A stretch of 64,000 nt of DNA, taken from contig JAUIMM010000169.1 in the NCBI GenBank assembly GCA_031769625.1, forward strand, positions 8,800,001 to 8,864,000, written 5' to 3'. Source of the stretch: Taudactylus pleione (lineage: Eukaryota; Chordata; Amphibia; Anura; Myobatrachidae). Numbering within the stretch: the first letter of the stretch is position 1; every line of letters begins with the position of its first letter. Below the pieces are notes generated by a model. That model saw only the letters and a program-made list of their open reading frames with translations. It was not told the origin of the DNA and searched no databases. Below, one piece after another: positions 53,911 to 64,000 of the stretch. The position numbers and the translations under genes are program-made.

Positions 53911-54278
53911 GTTATGGTAAAACTTACCTTTGTTAACTCTCTTTCTTCAAAGTCCATAGGGTCCTCATGGATACCTTGTGTAGGTGGTAGTTAGGACCGG
54001 ATACCATACAGTTAAAGCTTTCAGCTCCCAGGATGCTCCGGTCCTCTCCCCTATACCCCGTCCCTGAGGCACATCAGTTTGTTAGCAAGCCAGAGGCTGG
54101 AAGATAGGAGAGAAGGAAGACTGGCACACAGAAGAATCACACTCTCACAGATAGGAGACAGGAAACCGGTGGTCAGAAGCACAACCCATAGCAGCCAGGT
54201 CTGTCAGGGCGGGCGCCCTGTGGACCCTATGAACATAGGGATCCACAGGGACACCTTGGGGATGTCCCAAAGCATTAT

Positions 54279-55300
54279 TCAATGGCGGGGACGCTCCTGA
54301 GCTGAGAGGAGAATCATGTGTCCAAAGGAAGCAACCTGAGAGGCAAAGATAACAAAGGCATAGAACCTGAGAAAGGTGAGGACAGAAGACAACGTGACCG
54401 CCTTACAAAGCTGATCAGCTGAGGCGCCACATTGTGCAGCCCACGAGGGACCCACAGAACGAGTGGAATGAGCAGTGACAGAGGCCGGCACAGGAAGGTC
54501 TGCCTGGGTATAGGCCTGTGAGATAGTCATGCAAATCCACCTGGCCAGAGTCTGTTTGTTGGCAGGCCAGCCCTTCTTGTGAAAATCATAAAAGACGAAG
54601 AGAGAGTCCGATTTCCTGACAGAAGCAGTACGGGCTACGTAGATCTTCAGAGCACGGACCACATCCAAGGAGGCCTCACCTTCAGCAAGGTCAGGAAACA
54701 GGAAGGCCGGAACCACAATTTCCTCATTAAGATGGAAACTGGATACCACCTTGGGAAGAAGTCCAGGGCGAGTTTGAAGAACAGCCCTGTACTTATGGAA
54801 AATCAGAAATGGGGAGCGACAGGAAATCGCCGGTAAATCTGACACCCTTCTGGCCGATGCTATAGCCAGAAGAAACAGAGTCTTAGCCGTGACCCACTTG
54901 AAGTCCACAGAATCCAAAGGCTCAAACAGAGGACCCTGAAAGGCCTAAAGAACCACTGACAAATCCCATGGAGCCACTGGAGGAACAAAGGGAGGTTGTA
55001 TGCAGAGGACACCCTGAAAAAAGGTGTGAACATCTGTTATGGTAGCAATTTTTCCCTGAAACCATATGGACAAGGCACTTTCAATTAACTAAAACTGAGT
55101 CATTGGTCCAATCTGGCTTGAAGGAAGGCAAGGACTCTAGAGACCCTAAACACCGTCATAACTCTTAGTGGTGCACCATTGAAAATAGGTATGCCACACT
55201 CTGTGATAAATACGAGCAGAGGCCAGCTTACGGGCCCCGAGCATAGTCTGAACCACAGAGCGAGAGAAACCCTTGGACCGTAGGAGGGATGTCTCAAGAG
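54279..55300 (-). pseudogene. DIRS-D tyrosine recombinase
   Basis: The C-terminal half is one open frame (54279-54917): AIASARRVSDLPAISCR with the catalytic Arg, SDSLFVFYDFHKKGWPA across the site where DIRS-A is frameshifted, HSTRSVGPSWAAQCGAS (H-x-x-R) and FLRFYAFVIFA with a Tyr. The N-terminal part (SSARIYHRVWHTYFQWC-like) is in other frames at 55146-55544, with a stop at about 54945. The full protein is not encoded. Confidence 0.82.
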
Positions 55301-57628
55301 CCACGCCGTCAAAGACAGCTGACCCAGGTCTGGGTGGAGGCAGGGACCCTGAGATAACAGGTCCTGCCGTTGAGGAAGCAGATACAGCGTGTCTATGGAG
55401 AGGCTCAGAAGATCTGAGTACCAATGCCGACTGGGCCAAGCTGGTGCCACCAGTAGGAGCATGTCTCCGTCTTGCTTGAACTTCCGAAGAACTCGAGGAA
55501 GCAGGGAGACCGGAGGAAAGAGATACACAAGATGGAAGGTCCACTGTACTGACAATGCATCTACGAAGGCTTCTTTGGCAGTCCTTGTTCTGGACCCGTA
55601 CACCAGTAGCTTGCGATTGTGTCGGGAGGCCATGAGGTCTACCTCTGGTAGGCCCTACTTGTCCACTAGGAGTTGAAAAACTTCTGGGTGGAGAGACGTC
55701 GTGACGGGTGCATGCACGTTGTGATGGCTAAGAAAGTCCACTTCCCAATTTAGTACTGCCGGAATGAACACCGCGGAGATGGCCGGGATGTGTCCCTTGG
55801 CCCATGCAAGAATGTGTTCCACTTCTGCCATAGCCGCCCGACTGCGAGTGCCTCCCATGGCGTTGTCGTACTTTACCTGTACAGCTTCACCCTGGAGAAT
55901 ATCCTGAGCCTGAATGAGGGGTCTGTAGATGGATCTGAGGGCCTGATTCAGACCAGCTCGCTAGAAGCGTTTGCACGCAGCCGTCAGCTGCTAAAGTATG
56001 CAAATCCCGCGAGCGCATTGCACGGCAAGACATTAGCACGCCCACTATGTCTTGACGTGCGATCACAGTGTGTATTTAGATGCCCACCAGCCTGTCATAA
56101 GATGCCCACTTTCCCTTAGTAATACATGTAATCTCCAGGAAGTGTATTTAACAATCGGTAACACTGAGTAACATCGGACCCATACGCAGCACTTGTGGCT
56201 GACCATACCCAACCTCAAGCACTGAGAGTGCTTCAGTGTGCAATTCAGCCATGTGACATGTATTATGACGCTGCGTCTTAATTATGCACGCCTCTGAAAC
56301 GGCATTGAGACGCATAGAAACGCCTCAGTTCGCACCACCACACCCATTTCCATCGACCAACCGGTCACCACCCACAATTGGCTCATCCTGTCACTCATTC
56401 TAGCGAGGCATCTATGTACAGGGTGCGAACGCTTCCCGATCGCATGGAGTAGTTCGCACACTGCGTCTTAAACACATGCACACAGTGCAAACATCGGCAG
56501 GCTACGTGCTAATGTAGCCTAGTGAACGGTTCTGAATCAGGCTCTGAGATCCAATACATTGATTGGTGGCGATGACTCCACTAACGTCCAGTGACCCTGA
56601 AAGGGGTGTTGACCGGTCACTGTGCCCCATCCTCGGAGACTGGTGTCTGTTGTAAGGAGAATCCAATCCGGAATCCAAAAGGGGCGCCCTTTCGTCAGGT
56701 GGGACGTCTGTAACCACCCACCAAGAAAGGGACAGTCGAATCTCTGGAGAGACAATCATTGTCTGGGATCTGATCCTCTGAGGCAACCCGTTCCATCAGG
56801 CGTTGTAGTGGCCTGGAGTGGAACTGGGCGTATTCCACCAAGTCGAAGGTGGATACCATGGATCCCATAATCTGCATAGCCGCATGAATAGACACTCGGC
56901 AGTTGAGTAGGAACCTGTGAAGGCGTGTTTGAAGTGTAGCAATCTTGTCCTCCGTCAGGAAGATTCTGTGTTTGAGAATCCAGCACAGCTCCCAGATGAA
57001 CAATCCGCTGAGACTGATTTAGGGCCGACTTCTTCCAATTGATCAACTAACTGTGCTTTTGTAGACAGGTAATGGCTATCTGCAGATGTCGTTGGAGAAT
57101 CCCTGGAGACCTTGCCAGGAGCAGCAGGTCGTCCAAGTATGGCAGTAATCTGACTCCCTGTCCCCGAAGGTGGGCAGCCATAATAGCCATAACTTTGGTA
57201 AATACCCATGGAGCAGTAGCCTGTCCAAAGGGAGAAGCCTGGAACTGAAAATGTTGCTGTAGAACAGCAAAACACAGGTATTTTTGATGAGATGGTAGGT
57301 ATGCGTCCTGAATGTCCAGGGAAACCATAAAATCCCCAGGCTCCAAAGCCAGAACAATTGACAGCAGACTTTCCATCCGAAACCTTGGCACCTTGACAAA
57401 CTTGTTCAGGGACTTGAGATTCAGAATAGGTCGATAAGACCCGTTTGGAATAGTAACCGATGAGAGGGTGGAACTGGCACTATTACCCCCGCTAGCAGCA
57501 AGGACTGAATGGCATTTTGTAGAAACCTGGCCTTGTCTGGGTCCATTGGTGGGCCCTGTGTAAAAGAATTGTAGGGGAGGCCTTCTTAGGACTAAGAGAA
57601 CGTACCGGTGAGAGACCATTTCTTGCAC
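55100..57628 (-). pseudogene. DIRS-D RT-RNase H, interrupted
   Basis: RT is open at 57047-57628: ILNLKSLNKFVKVPRFRM, MVSLDIQDAYLPSH and LLPYLDDLLLLARSPGI (catalytic pair kept). The following part is in two frames (56695-57046). RNase H resumes at 56537-56755 (LLTTDTSLRGWGTV, INVLDLRA), is cut by the MITE, and continues at 55655-55930 (GGTRSRAAMAEVEH, VLNWEVDFLS). The MASRHNRKLLVYG, LFPPVSLLPRVLRKF and VAPAWPSRHWYSDL blocks complete it at 55100-55633. Confidence 0.85.
55939..56544. mobile_element. MITE inside DIRS-D, duplication TGA
   Basis: Left GGGCCTGATTCAGACCAGC, right ACGGTTCTGAATCAGGCTC, with TGA at 55936-55938 and 56545-56547. The interior resembles the MITE at 20787-21367 (shared TTATGCACGCC...GAAACGGC block). 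It is a later arrival than DIRS-D. Confidence 0.85.
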
Positions 57629-57719
57629 TCATGCGTCTGTGGTGATCTGGTGCCAGATTTGGGCGAATTGAAGTAGCTGGCCACCCACTCTGGGATCTCC
57701 CAGGGGGAGGCCCAACCCG

Positions 57720-59148
57720 TCAGAAAGAGGGCTTGTCGTCAGACTTGGTTGCTGGGCGTCTGGCGGCCCAGGCCTGCTTGCTCCTCGGCTTCGTGGCCCT
57801 AGCGGAAGCTGAGTGTCTAGGAAACGACTGAGCCTTAGTTTTTCCTGGCGGACGAAAGGACCTAAAGAACGTAGTCCAGGGTTTTGGAGTAGTTGCTGAA
57901 GGCAGAAAGGCAGTTTTAGATACTGCTAATGTGGTCACAATTTTAACAAATTCAGGGTCGAAAAGAATGTCACCCATATGGCAACAATTCTAAGGCCTTT
58001 TTGGAGTCTGCATCCGCCTTCCAAGACCATAACCAGAGGGCGCGGCGAGCAGACACTGATGTAGCTGATGCTCTGAATGCTAACAGACTAGCATCCAAGG
58101 TTGCTTCTCCAATATATGCGGCTGCATCCCTAATGTGAGCAATGCATGCCAACCGAGAGAGTCCTCTATGGTGTCTACCCAGCTCTCAATTGCCTTAGCC
58201 ACCCAGGCAATAGCCATGGTAGGGCGAGCAATTGCACCTGAAAGAGAGTATACAGATTTCAGAGCTGTATCCATCTTCCTATCTGTAGGTTCCTTCAGAG
58301 AGGAAGCTTTATGAATAGGCAAAGTAGAGGATTTAACCAATCTGGTAATATGGGAGTCCACTGCTGGAGGGGTTTCCCACTTAGTACAATGAGCGGTAGG
58401 AAAAGTGTAATACTTATGCAACTGCTTTTGTGGCTGAAACTTGTTACCCAGTGTTTGCCAAGCTGCAGCCATGTGTTCAGCTAAATGATCCGAGAGAGGG
58501 AACTCAGCCTCAACCACCTTTTGTCGTTTAAACACTGGGTATTAGGATTTAGGGGCAGGTCAGTCATCTTCAATTGAAGAGCAGACCAGAAAGCCCGCAC
58601 CAAGGCTGGTATGTCCATATTGGATTGAAGCACATCCTCTCTAGTGAGGGACTCAGCAGTAGAGCCATCCTCCTCATCTGCCCCTTAAGATATCCGTGAG
58701 GTGAGTAGACTGTGAGGATAACACAGGACGTTTGGCAGATCTACCAGGTATGGAGTAGCATAGTATGGAGTAGCATAGTCTTAAAGGCCGTAGCTGCCAG
58801 ACTCAGCACAGAGGAGGATAGGGTATCAACCCACGGAGGTGGAATAAGAGGTACCTGCAATGTCTGAACCTGCTGTGGCAATCCCATAGGGGGAATTACA
58901 ACAGGGACAGCCAGGCGGTCTACAATGGAGGCCAGCGCCTGTGAAAAGAAAGCCCAGGGAGGCTCCTGTGCAGGGGCTAATGGAGCCGATTGACCTGGTG
59001 CCGAATAACAGTTAGCACAAAGGTCATCCTGAACCAAATCCTCCTGAGTTAAGCTAGCAGCACAAGATTTGCATGTGAGCGCAACAGGTGCAGCTGATAG
59101 TTTTGTACTCTTGCCCTTGTTAGACATAACTGTAGAGTACAGAAACAT
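57720..59148 (-). pseudogene. DIRS-D gag-like protein, several frames
   Basis: N-terminal frame 58741-59148 has CKSCAASLTQ...DDLCANC, a C-x2-C pair and a second C-x2-C pair, then QEPPWAFFSQALASIV. Further frames 58080-58535 (ETPPAVDSHITRLVKSSTLP), 57970-58152 and 57720-57977 (basic C-terminus) follow the same order as DIRS-A gag. Stops and frameshifts lie between them. Confidence 0.72.
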
Positions 59149-60224
59149 TCAATATGGTGCTGTGAAAATTACAGTGCAACAGTATACACCAATCATAAGT
59201 GACACACACTATGGCACTGGGCAATAGGCAACTGAATGCATGCACAGTGAACCAAATATATGAGTGTGTGAGCAGTATAGAGATCCTGCCAGCGTTTATA
59301 GAAAAACTGCAGGATATGACAGTCCAGGTTAATGGCACAGCTAAGTGCACCTAAGCAGCATGTGACTGTTTTCACCGCTGATTACCTTAGAGTGAAGTAC
59401 ATAAACCCCCAATACACTGTTATGCCAGGGTTTCAGAAAGAGAAAATGAAAGGGAAAGGCATAAGATGACAGATTAAGTATAAGTACATACAACAGCACT
59501 AGCAGTAAGTCACATACAATGCATAAACCTCTATACTGTAATGTGTGCACCACTTTCAACTACACAATCTATGGGCAGGGACCCACTTCTGGTAGGCTGT
59601 AGTGCTACATAACCTGACTCCAGGGAGAGGCATGTAGATGGGCCAGACCCAACATTTCCCCAAGAAGAGTTGTGGCTGTCACTATATAGAAAATGGCCGC
59701 CGGAGCTCTTAGAGGGGACGTGGCCCGCTGACAAATGCAGTTCAGGACGACCAGACCTCGTAGGAATGAGCTGAGGGGCCGCTTAAAAGGGGAAGACTGA
59801 CCTCCCCATGCTGATTTTTGACCACCGGGACCAATTTTCCGGCACCTCTGTACCCTGGTGGTCTAGTGGCTCACGCGAACGGTCTGTCCCCAGAGACCGG
59901 AGGTAAGACTGCCACTCCACGGGTCTCTGCAAGCGATGACCCGCCCCTGACGTCTGGGCTGCAGTCTGGGACGTCCTGTGGGGCCAGCTAGCCAGGTCCC
60001 CGGAATCCCGCCGAAATCACCATAACTTGCACACAGGCGGCAATGGTGTTGCGGCATCCGGAGGGGTGATGGAGCGGCAGTACAGACGTCCAAAGGACAG
60101 TCTGATGCTGCATGCTCAGTTGTAAAAAAGAAATAAAGAATAAATCATAAAATAAAGCTTTGGGCTATATAAGGCAGCCCCCTGTATAAAAAGGGGAACC
60201 AACTCAAGCCGTACACCACACAAA
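59149..60224. other. DIRS-D leader region
   Basis: Sequence between gag and the right terminal repeat. No recognised protein. It is equivalent in position to 11246-12177 of DIRS-A. Confidence 0.5.
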
Positions 60225-60316
60225 ACTGATTTGCCTCAGGCTCAGGGGAGGGGTATAGGGGAGAGGACCGAAGCATACTGGGAGCTGAAAGCTTTAACTG
60301 TATGGTGTCCAGTCCC

Positions 60317-61075
60317 ATATTTATATTATAAAAGTTGGACTTAATATGGACCGGGTTTCTATTATACAAATAGTCATTAGTTGGTCTATGTCTGGAATTA
60401 GGTTTCACTGAGGGCTTGATTGAGGGCCATATAAATAAGGGACCCTGCACCCTTTATCACCATATGCCTTGAGGAAGATACACACTGCAATTATTGAAAC
60501 GCGTTGGGTCAGAGGTGATTTGGACATTTTTGGACCTACCTGGCAGATAGTTGGTGAACCCTGGGGACGCCTGGCTATTCACCCATATCATTAAGCGATA
60601 TTTGTCTACTTTGTTTCACACTGGTAGACCATTCTACTCGGTAAGAGTCCACTTGCAACTTTTATTGTACTGCTTTTATTTGTGTTTGTAATAAACGTTG
60701 TCACACTATTGGAGGTTTGTTTCATCCCTTTATATATGCACAGAATGAATATGGAATTATAAAGACCTGAGGTGTCGTGGAGGATTGCAGTATACTTTAA
60801 GGGTGGCTAAATGAAAATACTTGATTGTCTACGTCACATGGTAGACCATTACTCTTGGTAATTCAGTTTGATCTTAGTCTCTATTTAATCGTATAAGGTC
60901 ATTACTATTTTACACTATGAGATTGTTGTTTACCTTTTCGAGGTTCACACTTTGGAATTGAGTGGATGAGAAGACTCTGTGGGATGAACATTCTTAAAAG
61001 AGAACTGAGATGAGACTTCTGTTTATTCAGTTAGAAGCGCCTCCTGGATACACTTGGTGATATTTGGACTTTTTA
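60317..61075. other. Segment joining two truncated DIRS copies
   Basis: This stretch replaces the end of DIRS-D's right repeat and the start of DIRS-E. It contains GCCTTGAGGAAGATACACAC and ATTATTGAAACGCGTTGGGT (60465-60510) and an AATAAA at about 60691. No coding sequence or inverted ends were recognised. Confidence 0.45.
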
Positions 61076-62207
61076 TTTATGATAAGAGAACCTGCCCGAA
61101 GGAAGCATCCTGAGAGGCAAGTGTATCAAAGGCCTAAAACCTAAGAAAGGTGTGGCCGCTCTGCATAGCTGTTCAGCTGAGGCGCCACGCCGGGCTGCCC
61201 ACGAGGGACTCACAGAGCGAGGAGAATGAGCAGATACTGTAGCCAGCACAGGAAGGCCAGACTTCTTGTAAGCCTGTGAGATAGTCATGCAAATCCATCT
61301 GGCCAGAGTCTGTTTGTTAGCTGGACATCCCTTCTTGTGGAATCCATATAGGATGAAGAGGAAGTCCGATTTCCTGATGGAAGTAGTACGGTACACGTGG
61401 ATATTTAGAGCACAGACCACATCCAAAGAGGCCTCACCTGCCGAGAGGTCTGGTGATTGAAAGGCCGGAAGCACAATTTCCTCGTTTAGATGGAAATGAG
61501 AGACCACCACAGAAAGGAAGCAAGGGCGTGTTCTAAGATCCACCCTGTTCTGATGAAAGATTAAAAAGGGGGAGCGACATGAAACCCCCCTAAATCCGAT
61601 ACCCTACGGGCAGATGCGATAGCCAGAAGAAACAGAGTCTTCGCAGTGAGCCACTTGACATCCACTGATTCCAGGGGTTCGAATGGAGGTTCTTGGAAGT
61701 TCTTGGAGCACCACTGCCAAATGCCATGGAGCCACAGGAGGGACATAGGGAGGCTGTATACAGAGAACACCTTGCAGGAAGGTGTGAAAAATCTGGTAGA
61801 GGAGCCAGTCTGAGCTGGAACCAGCTGAATAAAGCAGAGACCTGCACTTTCAGAGATGCTAGGCGGAGGCCCAGATCCAATCCAGCCTGAAGAAGAGCAA
61901 GAGTTCTAGACACCTTTAAAACTTGGGGTCATAGTGGAGAACACCAGTGGAAATACGTATGCCATCTTCTGTGATAAATCCTGGCTGAGGCCGGTTTACG
62001 AGCCCTGAGCATGGTCTGGACCACAGAGCTGGTAACTCCCTTAGCCGTTAGGAGGGATGTCTCAAGAGCCAAGCCGTTAAAGACAGATGGGCCAGGTCCG
62101 GATGTAGACATGGACCCTGAGACAACAGGCCAACCCGTAGAGGAAGTTGAAGAGGAACGTCTATGGAGAGACTCTGAAGATCGGAGTACCAATGGCGCCT
62201 GGGCCAA
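61073..62207 (-). pseudogene. DIRS-E tyrosine recombinase
   Basis: Frames 61929-62207 (SSARIYHRRWHTYFHWC-type end of ARKPASARIYHRRWHTYF), 61590-61913, 61561-61770 (FLLAIASARRVSDLGG, catalytic Arg) and 61073-61543 (HSPRSVSPSWAARRGAS, H-x-x-R) cover the protein. The Tyr region is changed (TPFLGFRPLIHL). Non-functional. Confidence 0.8.
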
Positions 62208-62304
62208 GCCGAAGCTATCAACAGGACCGTGCCCCCTTCCTGCTTGAACTTCGAAGAACTCGAAGCAGGGATATTGGGGGAAAGAGGTATGCCAAATGGA
62301 AGGT

Positions 62305-63700
62305 CTATTTCACTGACAATGCGTCCACTAAGGCTGCTTCGGGGTCACTTGTCCTGGTTCTATATACTGGAAGTTTGTTGTTTTGTCTTGGGGCCATGAG
62401 ACCCCATTTATCTACCAGGAGCTGAAAGACTTCTGGATGTACAGACCACTCTCCTGCATGCACGTTGTAATGGCTAGGGAAATTTGCTTCCCAATTGAGA
62501 ACTCCCAGGATGAATACCGCGGAGATGGCTGGGAAATGGCGTTTGGTCCATGTGAGAATGTGTGGCACTTCTGCCATTGCTTCCCGACTCCGAATGCCTC
62601 CTTGGTGATTGAGGTAGGCCACTGCAGAGGCGTTGTCGGACTGTACTTGTACTGGCCTGTCCTGAAGAATATCCTGAGCCAGAGTGAGAGCTCTGTAGAT
62701 GGCTCGAAGTTCCAAGACTTTGGTAACTTTGCCTCGACTGGGGTCTAGTGGCCCTGGAAGGAGTGCTAGCCGGTCACTGCGCCCCACCCTCGGAGGTTTG
62801 GTGAGGAGAGCCCAATCCGAGATCCAAAAGGGGCGACCCTTGTCTAAATGGAATGTCTGTAGCCACCAGGCTAGGGACAGGCGAACCTCCAGGATCGAAG
62901 TAGATGGGGTAGGCCGTTCCACCTGGAAAGGATCAGTTGTTATAGGGGTGTTGGAGTGAAACTGAGCGAGCTCCACCATGTCGAAGGTGGACACCATTGA
63001 TCCCAATGTCTGCATTGCAGCGAGAATTGCCACTCGGCGACGGCGGAGCATTTTGCGCACTCGGTGTTGTATTAAGTAGATCTTGACTGTTGTTAGATAG
63101 ATTATCTGAACCTGAGAGTCCAAGAGGGCTCCTAAATGTAGCATTCTTTGAGAAGGTGTAAGGGAAGACTTTTTCCAGTTGATCAGCCACCCGTGTGTTT
63201 GTAGGAAGGCAATTGTTACATGCCGATGGCGGAGAAGAATCTCTGGGGAGCTGGCCAACAGCAATGGGTCGTCTAAGTACGGGAGTATTCTGATCCCTTA
63301 ATGATGAAGGGAGGCCGCCATAACTGCCATGATTTTTGTAAAGACCCGAGGGGCCATTGAGAGGCAAAACAGTAGAGCCTGAAGGTACATGTAGGTAAGC
63401 GTCCTGAATGTCCAGAGACACCATAAAATCCCCAGGCTCCAAAGCCAGGATAATAGAGTGGAGGGTGTCCATACGAAACCTGGGAACCCTGATAAACTTG
63501 TTCTGAGATTTGAGGTTGAGGATAGGCCGATGAGACCCAACAAGGAAAATGGTAGAATAATAGCCCTTGCCTCGTTGTGAGGATGGGACCGGAATTATTA
63601 TTCCTGAACTTAATAAAGACTGAATGGCTTTTTGGAGCAGCAGTGCCTTGCTTGGATCCGATGGAGGCCCTGTGCAAAGAACTGCTGGGGGGGGTCACCT
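62305..63700 (-). pseudogene. DIRS-E RT-RNase H
   Basis: The frame through 62305-63264 holds, from its N-terminal side, LPYLDD followed by P then LLLASSPEILL (around 63255-63290), HGWLINWKKSSLTPS, HLGALLDSQ, WLQTFHLDKGRPFWISDWAL, VLELRAIYRAL, VQSDNASAVAYLNHQGG and VLNWEANFPSHYNV. The RNase H first-Asp motif is shortened. RT N-terminal motifs (FMVSLDIQDAYLHVP) lie in another frame at 63298-63472. The YLDD pair is kept but other damage is plain. Confidence 0.82.
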
Positions 63701-63738
63701 TAGGAAAGATAGAGCATATCCGTGGGAGACCACTTCTC

Positions 63739-63981
63739 TTACCCAGGTGTCAGGATAGTTGTTCCCTTGAAGCACCAGGGGGGAATGTCTCCCTCTGCCC
63801 AACTCTCAATGGCTTTTGCCACCCAGGCCGTCGCCCCAGCAGGACGAGTAATAGCTCCTGTAAGAGAGTATAGGGATTTGTGACAAGCTTCTATACGCCT
63901 ATCTGTAATCTCTTTCAAGGAGGTTGCAGTATGGATGGGTAAGGTGGCATTTTTAACCAGACGTGTTACATGAGAATCCAC
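63739..63981 (-). pseudogene. DIRS-E gag fragment
   Basis: MDSHVTRLVKNATLPIHTA, then SLYSLTGAITRPAGATAWVA and KAIESWA match the middle of DIRS-A gag. The frame then jumps to RT-upstream sequence (ILTPG), so the gag C-terminal third is deleted. The 5' part is beyond the window. Confidence 0.75.
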
Positions 63982-64000
63982 TGCTGGGGGAACTTCCCAT

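Larger units (their letters stand above)
53911..60316 (-). mobile_element. DIRS element, damaged (DIRS-D)
   Basis: The left terminal repeat (from GTTATGGTAAAACTTACC) is intact to about 54079. The right one begins at about 60225 and stops at 60316 (TATGGTGTCCAGTCC), about 110 bp short of its expected end. Minus-strand order is gag (57720-59148), RT-RNase H (about 55100-57630, several frames) and YR (54279 to about 55300). The internal complementary region at 54205-54260 has lost its core. A 606-bp MITE (55939-56544) interrupts RNase H. Same lineage as DIRS-A. Confidence 0.88.
49386..64000 (-). other. RBM46 upstream intron (continues past the window)
   Basis: From the acceptor at 49386-49387 to the window end no further RBM46 exon was recognised, so the intron is longer than 14.6 kb. 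It contains a hairpin-chain MITE, smaller MITEs and two damaged DIRS copies. Confidence 0.75.
61076..64000 (-). mobile_element. DIRS element, truncated and running off the window (DIRS-E)
   Basis: It starts inside the element at the YR C-terminus: the left terminal repeat and internal complementary region are missing. Minus-strand order is YR (61073-62207, frames broken), RNase H/RT (62305 to about 63700) and gag (63739-63981). A deletion joins mid-gag to RT near 63780. Same lineage as DIRS-A and DIRS-D. Confidence 0.85.

Noticed and set aside
49400..64000. RBM46 exons for RRM1 and RRM2
   Set aside because: No RNP1/RNP2 motifs of the expected kind were seen on the minus strand. They should lie to the right of the window.

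Overview
The window is a vertebrate, most likely frog (anuran), chromosome segment. One recognisable host gene is present: the 3' half of RBM46, a germ-line RNA-binding protein gene, on the minus strand. Its last coding exon is at 28918-29111 and the preceding exon at 48603-49385, separated by a 19.5-kb intron. The exons for RRM1 and RRM2 are not seen and should lie beyond position 64000. Nearly everything else is transposable-element sequence. The amphibian assignment rests on the number of DIRS-type tyrosine-recombinase retrotransposons, the RBM46 sequence and the large repeat-filled intron. It is inference, not a database match.

Layout. 1-270: 3' edge of a non-LTR endonuclease fragment. 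1806-2390: MITE. 3229-5492: large nested palindrome, carrying a hairpin-chain MITE in its left arm and a CCAAT-rich inner palindrome plus a CT-rich minisatellite in its loop. 6531-12333: nearly complete DIRS element (inverted terminal repeats, internal complementary region, gag, RT-RNase H and YR genes, minus strand). 12.7-13.6 kb: two hairpin MITEs. 15.5-25.4 kb: hAT, PIF/Harbinger-like, mariner-like and minisatellite-bearing non-autonomous elements, several with readable target-site duplications. 28.9-49.4 kb: RBM46 exons and intron. The intron contains two hairpin-chain MITEs, a decayed DIRS copy split by a 5.9-kb L1-like LINE with a 13-bp target duplication, another decayed DIRS-like copy at 42.6-44.2 kb, minisatellites and a solo LTR with a 5-bp duplication. 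49.4-64 kb: the next RBM46 intron, with a third full hairpin-chain MITE and two further damaged DIRS copies (53.9-60.3 kb and 61.1 kb to the window end).

The most unusual object is a MITE family (full copies at 3259, 29334, 46672 and 49659, fragment near 23150) whose 500-550 bp are almost wholly made of about ten to twelve consecutive, separate hairpins. All four full copies have GG(G/C)CC(T/C)-type ends and 3-bp target duplications. For the copy at 3259 the duplication is supported by an empty site in the opposite arm of the host palindrome. Other MITEs in the window share these ends but have unrelated interiors. No bacterial features, CRISPR arrays, rRNA genes or intact tRNA genes were seen.
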